Below, piece by piece: positions 13,673 through 24,769 of a stretch of DNA of 64,000 bases. The notes under the pieces were generated by a model. It was not told the DNA's origin and did not search any database. It saw only the letters and a program-made list of their open reading frames with translations. The stretch lies in assembly GCA_002812745.2 (NCBI GenBank), contig NCSJ02000059.1, positions 1-64,000 on the forward strand, given 5' to 3'. The stretch is from Scytalidium lignicola (taxonomy: Eukaryota; Ascomycota; Leotiomycetes). A program made the translations under genes and the position numbers. Within the stretch, counting starts at the first letter, position 1. The number at the start of each line of letters is the position of its first letter.

Positions 13673-14072
13673 TATACACCTGTTAAGAGGCCATCAAGCA
13701 CCAAACTTCAATTGAGTGATTGTTATATCAGCTTAACACCTGTTAAGAGGTAGTTCCCAACATTTCATTGAAATAAATGCCCTTCCCAGAGTTGAATCTC
13801 TGTTTGAACGCCTGTTGAAAGGCTCCAAGCCAGCCGTTGAAGCTCTTCCATGCATTTCGCCTCCCTATGGCCCTTATCCATTTCCCAAACATATTGTATA
13901 TGTTAAATGCCACGCCAACCATGTATGAAATATGGGCGTTAAGGCCCTATGCTAGAATTAAAATCAAAAATCAAAAATCAAAATNAAAAGGATACGTTAC
14001 TTCTCAGAAATAAATAAAAATAAGACCCACCACACCTTAACCTTGATTAATACCAGATCATAATATCTCTTA
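13673..14072. other. Convergent 3' region between ELP2 and CAF16, with a duplicated 15-mer
   Basis: Four hundred bases between two stop codons that face each other, so this is mainly 3' UTR and terminator sequence for both genes. The 15-mer ACACCTGTTAAGAGG occurs at 13676-13690 and again at 13736-13750, exactly 60 bp apart, with a decayed third version at about 13809-13822. An AT-rich patch with CAAAAAT repeats and an N (13985) follows. No gene is visible. Confidence 0.75.
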
Positions 14073-14930
14073 TCACTCTTTCTTCTCATTCCCATAGCCT
14101 CCAAATCCACCTTCGGCATACGTCCTTCCTTCGCTTCCAACCACATTTCTCGGACCCCTCTCCTTCAAATCTTCTTTTAACCAATTGAGAACCAGCTCCC
14201 CCAATCTGCTATTACCCGTCTCCTTCACCTTCTTGTTAATCTCAAATTGATCCACACTGCCCCATTCCTTGACCTTCCCCAAACTCATATGGACCAAATG
14301 TGTTGGCCATTCTGCCAGATTGTCCAAGATATGCGTGGCATAAACAATCGTGCAATTCCTTTTCTCAGTCTCTAACTTCAACCACGCCAGAAAATTACTC
14401 CTACTTAGTAGATCCAGATCAACCGTGATCTCATCAAGGAGCAAAATCCACCATGGACGAACCAACCCCATGGCAAGTTGAACGCGCCTTCGCTCGCCAT
14501 CTGAAACAGCATGCATCCTCCAGTCTAGATCAATATCCAGCACCTGGACCAGCTCGTCTCGACGCTCAGGGTACGCATCTCCTCCGACACTGGTCAGCAA
14601 CTCCCTGACCCCGATATCATTTCGAACGATGGGATTTAGCACCCATTCCAGCCCCAGGTATGTGATTCCCGAAATCGAGTCCTTGAATGGGTCGAAGCCA
14701 TTTATGGAGATGGTTCCAGACGGCGCGAGACGCTTTCCTGCTAATAGGCGGAGCAGCGTGGTTTTGCCGGCTCCGTTGGCGCCGATTAGAAGGGTACGAC
14801 TATTTGGAGGTAGGGAGAGCTTGATGTTGGAGAGGCCGATGGAACGGTCTTGAAAAGTGTAGGAGAGGTTCGTGACTTTGATTGAGGGAGCGGGGGCAGC
14901 GGGGTCTGGAGTTAGATTAAGATTATTCAT
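14073..14930 (-). CDS. caf16: CAF16-type soluble ABC ATPase (CCR4-associated factor 16)
   Basis: A single-exon gene of 285 aa with one ABC nucleotide-binding domain and no membrane segment, as in yeast Caf16. Visible motifs in order are Walker [10 protein letters not shown] (about residues 50-58), a signature motif degenerate from LSGGQ and read here as VSDGERRR (about 142-149), and Walker [14 protein letters not shown] (about 161-173). A switch His follows in YATHILD. The C-tail is Gly-rich ([13 protein letters not shown]). Known family role: Caf16 associates with the CCR4-NOT/Mediator machinery in yeast, and the biochemical substrate is unknown. A plain MNNLNL start fits the conserved domain that begins at residue 16. 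An iron-sulfur SufC-like ATPase was considered, but the signature and tail fit Caf16 better. Confidence 0.92.
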   Translation of the reverse strand: MNNLNLTPDPAAPAPSIKVTNLSYTFQDRSIGLSNIKLSLPPNSRTLLIGANGAGKTTLLRLLAGKRLAPSGTISINGFDPFKDSISGITYLGLEWVLNPIVRNDIGVRELLTSVGGDAYPERRDELVQVLDIDLDWRMHAVSDGERRRVQLAMGLVRPWWILLLDEITVDLDLLSRSNFLAWLKLETEKRNCTIVYATHILDNLAEWPTHLVHMSLGKVKEWGSVDQFEINKKVKETGNSRLGELVLNWLKEDLKERGPRNVVGSEGRTYAEGGFGGYGNEKKE

Positions 14931-16482
14931 TGTGGAGAGTACAAGGATGTAGTGATGAGGACTGAAAAAGAAGGACGAGGGATAATGGTGAATTTGGTTT
15001 GGTCAATCGACGTGGAGTCTTGTTGCAAAGTGTTTTTATAGAACACTTAGCCTTGGTGGGATAAATTCTCACGACTTCCGGTTATCACCTTATCGCATAG
15101 TAATGATCGCAATAGTGGATGGAAAGGGCGTCATTGACATTTTGCAAACCCTTGTCCTGAATCACAAGCCTAAATTTTTAGAAAACACTTTCTGGAGTTA
15201 TTTACGCATTTTAATTAGTTACATTATTAATATCCTCATCGTCTTCAATGGTGTCGCAAGGATTTTGAGATAAGGCTGAGGAATAGCCTTACGAGGGGTA
15301 GTGGTACAACGTAGAAATCTCAATCGTGTGGTATGATACCGGTACAAGAATATTTCATGAAACGGGTTATATAGTGTTTAAAGTGAACTTCTACTTCTCG
15401 ATATTCGATCATTGGTCGATTAATATGCGGTCTCATTTCTGTTCACCTACGACGATAACACCGGTGTTAATAATGTTAAGCTCTGTGTATGTAGTTTTCA
15501 AGAGATATTTTCCGGCTTAATTGTCTACGTAATGCCCTTCAATCAAATGTTCTTCTGGGGTTGGTATCTCTTCGATGATTATCACTCTTGCTTAAACCAA
15601 CCTCCAAATCCAAGTGCATGTATTTTCCATCCCGAGGAAAGACTATTTGAAATATCACTGCTAATAAAAGCAAATTATCTACTAGGTCTTAATATTCGTC
15701 CAACCTAACAATATATCTAGCTTTAATTGACAGGGCATAGAACACCAAGCCAATAGCTTCTAGAATCTAAAAGGGACAATCAATATCAAGACTGAAGATA
15801 GGAATACAAGCAAAACGTATTGCTTAAGATCCCAAGAACCGCCAAGGATAAAGGTCACACAAAGAAAATTATTACACAAACCTGCATAAAGTAGGACATC
15901 TACGTACTTAAAAAGGGTATTCAGTCATGTTTCCGCCTTAGGAATGAAGGTGTAAATAGACGTTCAAATAGACCCTTTTGTAGCAGATTTCAACAAGGCC
16001 AAATATTTTAGATACTCTACCAGACTCTTAAAACCCCAATCACAGTGAGACCAGGGCTTGCGGGTTGTCTGCGGTGGCATCTTTTCAGATGTGCAACAAA
16101 AGGTCGGGTCAGTGGCGACGAGCCATCCCTTGACCCCGTAAGGCAAAAGGGAAAAAATAAAAACGTTATGGCCTTGTAGACAAGGCATTAGCAAAATGTA
16201 ACTGGAATCAACGAGAACGAACTGGAAATCTGAGCCGCCCTTTTTTTGGCGTTCGCGGATTTTAATTATTTTCTCGGTGGAGAAAATCCAATAATTACCA
16301 AGCCAATCTTCTGCCCTCTTAATAGACACAAAGGTGTTGCAATACTGGTATTTAGACCTATATTTTACACCTCGATTTATCTAGCCTCCAAAGTCGTTTT
16401 TTGAAGCTTCTCGCAAACGAAACCAGTCGACTCAAACTTCCACAAAAATCACAACACATATACATAATACTACCAAGACATT
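14931..16482. other. Intergenic region between divergent CAF16 and FES1
   Basis: About 1.55 kb of AT-rich sequence that must contain both promoters. Open frames here (such as 121 codons at 15964-16329 on the minus strand) have no recognisable motif and end abruptly. Immediately upstream of FES1 the sequence is CA- and CT-rich with ACACATATACATAATACTACC just before the start, which is ordinary leader composition. Confidence 0.6.
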
Positions 16483-17121
16483 ATGGATCGAGGACTTAAT
16501 GAATTGCTCAAATGGGGCATTGAAAACTCCACTACGACCGAGAACGACTCCTCCGCTGGGCCACCTATTAATCGTGGCCTCGACCCCGATGTTCTGAGCG
16601 CCATTCTCGGCGGACCCAGCGATGCTGATCTCATGAAACTATCGATGGAAGCTGTCCTCTCCACAGACCCTGAAGTTACTCTAGATGACAAACTAGTTGC
16701 ATTCGACAACTTCGAGCAGCTGATCGAGAGTCTCGACAACGCGAATAACTTGGAGCCGCTGGCGCTATGGACGCCGCTGCTTAGCTGCCTGAAGAACGAG
16801 GAGGCTGAAATCAGAAGGATGGCAGCATGGTGCGTGGGTACTGCGGTTCAGAATAATGAGAAGAGTCAAGAGCGATTATTTGCTATGGGAGGGATTCCTC
16901 CACTCGTGGACCTTGCGACGAGGGAAGCGGAGGGAGAGGCCGTTAAGAGAAAGGCCTTCTATGCTTTGAGCAGTGCGGCGAGGAATTACCAGCCTGCCAT
17001 GAATGAATTGGTCAAAGAGCTGAATAAGTTGGGAAAGGAAATTGGCAGTGTTGATGCTGCGGATATGGAGGCTTGCGATGAGGTTATTGCAAAGCTGAAG
17101 GAGCCTCTAAAGACCGCATAA
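16483..17121 (+). CDS. fes1: Hsp70 nucleotide exchange factor Fes1 (armadillo/HspBP1 family)
   Basis: A single exon of 212 aa, the usual fungal Fes1 length. The N-terminus MDRGLNELLKWGIENS is the characteristic Fes1 opening. The rest is helical armadillo repeats, including EIRRMAAWCVGTAVQNN, with the downstream helices GGIPPLVDLAT and KAFYALSSAARNYQPA. Known role: cytosolic exchange factor that releases ADP from Hsp70 and helps clear misfolded proteins. The ATG at 16483 follows a CA-rich leader and starts the conserved domain directly. It is divergent from CAF16. Nothing is odd in length or motifs. Confidence 0.95.
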   Translation: MDRGLNELLKWGIENSTTTENDSSAGPPINRGLDPDVLSAILGGPSDADLMKLSMEAVLSTDPEVTLDDKLVAFDNFEQLIESLDNANNLEPLALWTPLLSCLKNEEAEIRRMAAWCVGTAVQNNEKSQERLFAMGGIPPLVDLATREAEGEAVKRKAFYALSSAARNYQPAMNELVKELNKLGKEIGSVDAADMEACDEVIAKLKEPLKTA

Positions 17122-17722
17122 ATTGATGATTTTTGAGGCTGGTAAAGGGGAGCATTGTACGGTGTTCAAGGCGTTCTAAAGATGGAAATAAACATACTGG
17201 GGATGGCAGGATTTCTACATTAAAAAGGTTATCTTCGACGTTGAGCATATAAAAGTGGCGATATTGCGGATCATTGTAGCAGTGATGCCATTGGATTCCA
17301 AATCAGATAACGAGCCCACCCTTGGCAACTTTTACTCTGAATTATTACCAGCTGCATGTGAATAAAAAGAATGAGCGGATCATTTTCTCCGTAAAATTAT
17401 ATTCAGATAATGACACGAATACCATAGGCATGTGCTTGCGTAGGTGTTTTGGCCACAATGGCACCGAAATGGCAATTTTGAGACCTAAGGGCTTGACCAC
17501 GGGATAAGCACATATTTACAGACTTGACCAAATGGCATCTAGTTCTGCTGCGTCTATGAAGGCCAAAAGCTTAATTTAACGATTTTAAAAACCAGAACAT
17601 CCGTATTCCCGGTATTAGTTGACGAAATTACATGCATTAACTATAATCTCCTCTCTGTTACTATTACGGTCCAAATGAGGATATTTTACCCCACCATTTG
17701 AGAATGCCCCTCCATAATTGCG
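17122..17722. other. Convergent intergenic region after FES1
   Basis: About 600 bp between the FES1 stop and the stop of the minus-strand gene at 17723. It is AT-rich, and I see no gene or repeat. It presumably holds the two 3' UTRs. Confidence 0.6.
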
Positions 17723-18400
17723 TTAAGCGAAATTAGGGTCACCGTAGAGCGTCAACGCACCATCGTCTTTACCTCCTTCCCCAGCCTCTTTTAAAGATAT
17801 CGCGAGATGGCTGGGAGAAGGCGATAAAAATTTGAATTGATTCTATTGTGAGATGGCAAGGACGGCAAGACGCCACCATCACAAAGCCAAAACGTAGGCA
17901 GCAAGTTTTCACGGGAGCTTAGAACGGCAACGGAGAGCGTCAAAAAGCAGCAGCCTATCTGGCTACGTAGCTCAGTTGTTGAGGATGCGCCATGCTTACG
18001 CACACTTTCTTGAAGCATGGGAAGTCCAGGTAGTTGAGATAGTTTAGCATGAGAGAATATGACCTCCGAAACAGAGGCATTGTGTTGGAAGCCTGCTCCA
18101 ACACAGAAAAAGCGGAAGGAAGAGAAAAGAAAATATATTCCTACGCCGGTAGCTACACGTAGTTTGTACACCCACGGATAGGTGCTTTGACGCGCGGTTG
18201 AACGCCGAACGACCCTCTTTGCCTTTCGGTAGAGCTGTTCCCTCCATTTCGGTCTTGCCAGCTAAGATTTCGTCGTTTATTTCGGTGGTTGTGGTGGAAG
18301 TCGGTGTGAAGGATCCAGCAACTTGACTCGGTGTAAGCGCCTCTTGTTGAGCCACGAATACCACGGAGTCTCGTAAATAGAGCAGTGACGAAGCCGACAT
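17723..18400 (-). CDS. Unrecognised multi-exon gene, divergent from actin
   Basis: Two overlapping open frames on the minus strand join through plausible introns. Exon 1 (18400-18172) encodes MSASSLLYLRDSVVFVAQQ to KHLSVG. An intron of 79 nt (GTGTAC...CAG) leads in frame to exon 2 (from 18092) with FQHNASVSEVIFSHAKL, LPGLPMLQESVRKHG and STTELRSQIG. The terminal exon, read to TAA at 17723, ends KDDGALTLYGDPNFA, which looks like genuine protein. The last junction is uncertain: donors at 17912 or 17876 with acceptor before 17787 both keep frame, giving about 156 or 168 aa. I do not recognise the family. It shares about 470 bp of upstream sequence with actin. Transcript data would settle the exons. 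Confidence 0.5.
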
Positions 18401-18871
18401 GGCATTCTGATTTGCTGATTTGTCACTTTCTTCCCTTGCTCCACCTGCTCTCTTTGCTCTTTCTCACGTAAACTCAAGTCGTTCGCCGCCGCCTGGAGGG
18501 AAAAGGACCATTTGGCCCGCCAGCGAGGCGTTGCAACCTTCGTTGCCTAAAGCGGCCATAGCCCTTTTCTACTAGATCAGGTCGTCTCGCCTCCCGCAGT
18601 CGCGGCCCACAGAAACGAACTTTAGGTTGTGACATGCGGTATCGTCGCTCACCTACCTTCTCTTCGACTTCACTTCTACGTCTTCTCCCTTTTATCCCGT
18701 GAACAACATCAGACTCGGTGTCGATATCGATCATCGTTCTTCCTCACCAGACTCTTGTGCTTGTACCATTCTCGCCTTCGATCCTGCTTATCGTCGCGAG
18801 AATTCCCCCTCACCGCCATCTCCCACACAACTAATACTTTCTGAATTGTCTCTTCGTTGTCAATAGTAGCC

Positions 18872-20550
18872 ATGGAAGGTATGTTCATCACGACGCCCAT
18901 CCTTTACGAGTGCTACCGTCTCGGCGCATCTTTCTCAAGCTCAAAGGACCATTGTTAACACTCTTGACTATCTACAGAAGAAGTTGCTGCCCTCGTCATT
19001 GACAATGGGTAAGCTTCCCCACCCTGCCTGATGGCTCAGCTGAGCATGCGATTGCTGCGAGACCCGACACAACCGTGGGCTTGGAGAAGTCAAACTCACT
19101 GGAAGATGTTGAACTATGACTATTAAGGTTATTTTACAGTGTTGCTAATGTTTTCTTTTCTCTTTTCTAGCTCTGGAATGTGCAAGGCTGGTTTCGCTGG
19201 TGATGATGCTCCACGAGCCGTTTTCCGTAAGTTGTCCTTTATGCAAAACATCCAGCGAACCCAAAACCTCTCATCTAGACCATCCTGTGGTGGTCTGGAG
19301 CTAAAGTAATCAACACTAACCCTTCGAATAGCTTCCATTGTCGGACGTCCTCGTCACCATGGGTAAGGAATTTGCTACCCCGCTATTTTTGATCTGCCAC
19401 AGCGGCAGACCCGGAATCATAGACTGATAAGAATTCTAGTATCATGATTGGTATGGGCCAGAAAGACTCCTACGTTGGTGATGAAGCACAGTCAAAGCGA
19501 GGTATCCTGACCCTCAGATATCCCATTGAGCACGGTGTCGTCACCAACTGGGATGACATGGAGAAGATCTGGCATCACACCTTCTATAACGAGCTCCGTG
19601 TGGCTCCTGAGGAACACCCAGTCCTGCTCACTGAGGCTCCTATCAACCCCAAGTCCAACAGAGAGAAGATGACCCAAATCGTCTTCGAGACCTTCAACGC
19701 CCCAGCCTTCTACGTCTCCATCCAGGCCGTCCTGTCTCTGTACGCTTCCGGTCGTACCACTGGTATCGTTCTCGACTCCGGTGATGGAGTTACCCACGTT
19801 GTCCCCATCTACGAAGGTTTCTCTCTTCCTCACGCTATTGCTCGTGTCGATATGGCTGGTCGTGATTTGACCGACTACCTGATGAAGATCTTGGCTGAGC
19901 GAGGCTACACCTTCTCCACCACTGCCGAACGAGAAATCGTCCGTGACATCAAGGAGAAGCTTTGCTACGTTGCTCTTGACTTTGAGCAGGAAATCCAGAC
20001 TGCCAGCCAGAGCTCCAGCTTGGAGAAATCTTATGAGCTTCCTGACGGACAGGTTATCACTATTGGTAACGAGCGATTCCGCGCTCCTGAGGCTCTCTTC
20101 CAGCCAAGCGTCTTAGGTCTTGAGAGCGGCGGTATCCACGTCACCACCTTCAACTCTATCATGAAGTGTGATGTTGATGTCCGTAAGGATCTGTATGGTA
20201 ACATTGTCATGGTCAGTACTTATCATCTTTCATCGCACCCATCTCAATGCTAATACACTTGCACAGTCTGGTGGAACCACCATGTACCCAGGTATCTCCG
20301 ACCGTATGCAGAAGGAAATCACTGCTCTTGCCCCATCCTCGATGAAGGTCAAGATCATTGCACCACCCGAGCGAAAGTACTCCGTCTGGATCGGTGGTTC
20401 TATTCTTGCCTCTCTCTCTACCTTCCAGCAAATGTGGATCTCCAAGCAAGAGTACGACGAAAGGTACGTATCTCTCTGGTTCTTATATTGTTATCTATTT
20501 GCTAACTGTTTACCAGTGGTCCTTCCATCGTCCACCGCAAGTGCTTCTAA
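18872..20550 (+). CDS. act1: Actin (gamma-type), seven exons
   Basis: Exons 18872-18878, 18978-19008, 19171-19226, 19332-19362, 19440-20211, 20267-20463 and 20517-20550 sum to 1128 nt, exactly 375 aa, the standard actin length. The protein starts [20 protein letters not shown] and contains the nucleotide-binding DNGSG. It also shows [20 protein letters not shown], the phosphate-2 loop [12 protein letters not shown], and the C-terminus [11 protein letters not shown]. The first coding exon is only 7 nt, and the next three are 31-56 nt, the 5'-clustered intron pattern seen in filamentous ascomycete actin genes. The upstream sequence (about 18640-18860) is CT-rich, as expected for a highly expressed gene. 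Known role: cytoskeletal filament protein and part of chromatin complexes. Confidence 0.99.
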
Positions 20551-21489
20551 GGTGTGTACACAATGGCTCTCTCATCTGGCGTCAAGGAGCGGTAGAATTA
20601 ACTGGGCTCTCGTCCCCATAGCGTAGTGTAGAAGTTTGGTGCTTTGATGATGAACTTCACGAATTCGATAATGGTGGAGACTTGAACAAAGCATGTTTCC
20701 GACCACGACGCTGTGTTGCCGTTTCCAAGGCTTGTTACATTCGAAAAGTTCTTGCAGGGTGGATCGAGCGGCTGGGTGGTTTCTCTAGCGCGAGAGTGAA
20801 TAGGTTAGGTTGGGTTCTTCTTTAGCTAGCTGTTTTTGCTTTAAGGGGTAGCAACTGTCGTCTCGATCATAAACTAGTTTTTTTTCTGGGTGTTCAACTT
20901 AAGTGACCATAGCTATTTCTCATTCATAAACTGGTGATGTTGTGTTGATAATGTTTATTGGGTGTTGAAGCTCCCTAGTCACCTTCAATATGCCCATTAT
21001 AAATGAAATGCCAGGTTACTGATTTACATATGTCGTATATATATGTATATTTTTTTACTGGTTCAGCTGATATTAGCATCCAAATGTATGCATGTTTTGT
21101 ACGTACTATATTTATGAGAGACTTGACTAGCTCTGGGCTTGAAGGTAGTTCAAACTTAAATTACCTCCTACGCTAAAATCCCATTCTACACGCTAAAAGT
21201 ATTTCACCTATAGAGATATTTTCTTTTATAGTTGTTTTATTAAAGTATATTTAAATTTTATTGCTTCTGTAGAATAATCCCATCGTCGAGAGCAAAGGAG
21301 GGAATGCAAGCCCTTGCTCGGAACGGACCACGCAGCTCGGCTGCATCCGAACCCAACTTCTGAAGCTCAGAACACCTCGACAACGTCTCAAGATATCTAG
21401 ACTCATCAAGTCCTCCGAAAACATCGGCGCAGCGCTTGCAGATGGCGCATATATATCAATCACATCCATATCTATAACTACAGGGCGCC
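20551..21489. other. Intergenic region between actin and SEC8
   Basis: About 940 bp. It begins with the probable actin 3' UTR and becomes AT-rich with TATATATGTATAT at about 21036-21050. The last 250 bp, including a short minus-strand frame, are the SEC8 leader. No gene or repeat worth naming is visible. Confidence 0.6.
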
Positions 21490-24400
21490 ATGGCACGCGA
21501 TAGGTATGGTGGCCTTGGGGACGACCCATATGCTAATGGCAACGGCAATGGTTACGGACCCCAAAGCAACGACGCCAACGAGTACGATCCCTTCGGTGAT
21601 CGATATGGCACCTCCTCAGGCCAGCCACCAGCAGCACCAGCACCAGCACCGCCAGTGGCGCGCGCAGTAGGATATTCCCGCCAGCGGACTATGACAGAGA
21701 GTAGAGCAGAGAAGCAGCTTGGCGATGTGCTGGAACACATCAGGGCTGAGTGGCCAGCTATGAGCGACGACGACTGCGTGCCCGTCTACGTCGCCCTTCA
21801 GCTTCTCGATACCAGCTCCGTAGGACGGGCACATGAGTACCGGAAGTTCGAAGACTCACATCGATATCTACAGGAGTCTCTTAAGGCGATCGTTCACGAG
21901 CATCACCAGGGTTTCAATAGCTCCATAGGAACATTCCACAAGATCCAGGCCAGTATCCAGGCCTCGCAGAAGCGGGTACGGGTGCTGAAGGAGTCGCTGA
22001 ACCAGTCCAAGGCGAGTCTTGCAAGTACCGACCCCGAGATACGCAAGCTAGCTGCGGCGTCACACTCTTATGAGGAGATAATACACACTTTGTCCGAGAT
22101 CGAGGACTTACGGCTTGTACCTGACCAGTTGGAGGCGCGGATATCTGAGAAGCGGTTCTTGACTGCGGTCGAAATTCTTCAAAAGGCATTGCGGCGGATT
22201 AGAGCACCTGAGTTGGATGGAATAGGAGCTTTGAACGAATTACGGAGTTACTTTGCGAACCAGGAGACGGCGCTGACGGATATCCTAACCGAGGAGCTCC
22301 ATGATCACTTATATCTGAAATCTCCTTACTGCCAGGAGCGATGGCAGACTTTGGCTAAGGGGAATGGTGGGGTTGCGAAAGATAAACCGGAAAATACGCC
22401 TTCGATTCGGCCGTTTTATGAAGTGTTGGAGAGCATGGATCTGACGGAACCCATGGCGGAGGACCCATCGAGGAACCCTGAAGCGGATACATTTTACTAT
22501 ATTGAGCTTCTTGTCGAAGCTCTGAATAAGCTTGGTCACCTTGAAGACGCGGTGAATAATATCAAGCAACGACTCCCAGTCGAACTATTTAGCATTGTCA
22601 ATGAGACGAATAGCGAGGTTGACCAGAAACATCCGAGTTCCCTACGCGGTGGGATATCTGGTGCGCAAGGCAAGGATGTATTTGGTATTCGAGAGAGTGG
22701 AGTTCGAGCCGATGTTATTGATGATTTGCTCTGGACGCTGTACGGGAAGTTTGAGGCGATTGCTGAAGGTCATCGGATGTTCCATGATGTGGTGAAAGCC
22801 ATCATACGAAGGGAAGGAATCAATAACTCAACGGGATTGCTTGGGAGCTTCAGAGAGTTATGGAATTTGTATCAGAACGAGATTCGCTCCCTATTGCACA
22901 ACTACGTTACGTCTGACGCTGATTTGTTCCAATTCAGCTCGTCGCCTAGGCAAGGCCCTGACGGTGGGAAGCATAACGGCAGAGGAGAAGTGTTGTTCCA
23001 GTTTTCTGATGCGGATTCGAAGTCAGTTCATATGACGACAGAGTACCAAGACTTAGAAGGTATTATTAAAGCTGCAGTTCCAGGACTAATTTCAGGCTCT
23101 CGTCGCGGAGCAGAGGGGAAGAAGCAGCAGAGATTAGGAGATCCTTCGATGGGACGAGCAGGGTCTCGACGGATTACCAGTAACTCTTATGATAACAAGT
23201 CAGGGAGCATCGCAACTCACAAGTCGCTTGTTGAGCCGAGCGTGTTTAATATGAGCTTGTTGCTACCACCTACGATAGGATTTCTTCAACGTCTCAAGAA
23301 TATCGTTCCACCTAGCTCAGATATTGTTACAAGCACGTTAACTTCATTCCTCGATAACTTTCTTGTTAATGTCTTTCTTCCTCAGCTTGAAGAGACGCTT
23401 GGGAAGCTCAGTGATTCCGTGTTCGAGGAGTCTGAGGCCTTCCAGCAGGACCCAGCCTGGCCAACTATTGCTCGACTACCTGTGTTCAAGGGGTCTTCGA
23501 ATTTCTTCTCGCTGATTACTGCGTTTTGTAAGATGCTAGATACAATACCACACGATCAAGCTCTCAGCCAGTTGATTATTACTCAAATTATGAGATACTA
23601 TGATCGATGTTTTGACTGGTACAAATCACTTGTGTCTCGCGGACGAGATACCGACAATTTTACACTGAAAACTTCAGCATCACTCGCGACAGAACAAAGC
23701 GAACTTCACGAAACCATGCGGAAGCTTTGGATTGCAGAGGGAGATGAGAAAGATTTACTTGAGAAGGAGGTCGGGTTGCTCATCTTGCATAGCAATGAGC
23801 ATCCACTCACTCAGCAAGATATTATTATGGACCGTGAGACAATTTCTTCATTATGTGTGCTCTACACTAGTATGAAATGGCTGGCTATAAAGATTGAACA
23901 GCTTCGAAGCATTACACGAAGTGAGGCTGATTCATCTCGGACGTCGATACCGCGGCCGACAAATAGGAGGTGGACCCTGTTGAACGATGGGCCAAGGTTG
24001 CAGGATTCTCACAATCAGGTGTACCTCCCAATGACCCAGGAGACTGTCGTGTAAGTTTTCCACAAGATCATACTCTTTTCTTGAAAATATTTTCGTGCAA
24101 GTTCTGACATTCACTTTTCTTTTCTTTAGTGCCTTCGACTCAATCGTTTCCTCATACCAAGAATTAGCCGGTATCGTTCTCCTAACTCTACACATGGAAA
24201 TCCGATGCCACATAATCCACACTCTTGGCATCGCGCTCTCTCCAGCCACAGCACCCTACATACTAGACCGCGCTGTCGCGGAGCCAGACACTACAATTCT
24301 CTCTCTCAATGCAGATTTGGTCTCCTACGAGGAGACGGTTTCCATTTCATTGCCATCTAAAGAAATCGGCTTTATCCGCACTGGACTAGGTTTGCTCGTA

Positions 24401-24769
24401 GACAACTTCCTCGTCACGAATGCAGGCTTGGTGAATAGCTTGAACAAATTCGGCGTCGACCGAATGCTGCTTAACATCCTTGTCCTGCAGCAGAACCTGA
24501 AGAACGTAGAAATGGGCGTTAATCTGGCACGAGCCACCAGATACTACGGGTTATTCGAGCAAGGCGCCGAGGCTGTTTTGAAGCTAGCTAAGGAGGATAA
24601 GGAAGCTGGAGATGAGAAGGAGAAGTTCACGTATGACGAGCTGAAGACCATGGTCGAGCTATGCTATAGTGAGCAGATCGCCAGTCCGGAACGAGGCATA
24701 AGTACTGTGGCGAGGAGGCAGATGGGGGAGCATTTGTTGCAGTTGAGTGAGTATATGTGGCAGAGCTAA
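21490..24769 (+). CDS. sec8: Exocyst complex subunit Sec8 (EXOC4)
   Basis: Two exons, 21490-24050 and 24130-24769 (3201 nt, 1066 aa), the usual size of fungal Sec8. The long first exon ends TVV at a GTAAGT donor, and the second continues AFDSIVSSYQELAGIVLLTLH in frame. The N-terminal half carries the Sec8 exocyst domain, with a helical region around FEDSHRYLQESLKAIVHEHH and IQASIQASQKRVRVLKESL. A low-complexity Gly/Asn/Pro/Ala-rich leader (about residues 1-60, with PAAPAPAPPVARA) precedes it. Known role: one of eight exocyst subunits that tether secretory vesicles to the plasma membrane at growth sites such as hyphal tips. The start at 21490 is the first ATG in the long frame. Confidence 0.95.

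Noticed and set aside
15964..16329. 121-codon frame near FES1
   Set aside because: No similarity recognised, lies in promoter DNA, and no intron pattern to extend it.
17964..17990. tRNA-like GTAGCTCAGTTG
   Set aside because: It lies inside exon 2 of the unassigned minus-strand gene and has no matching T-arm.
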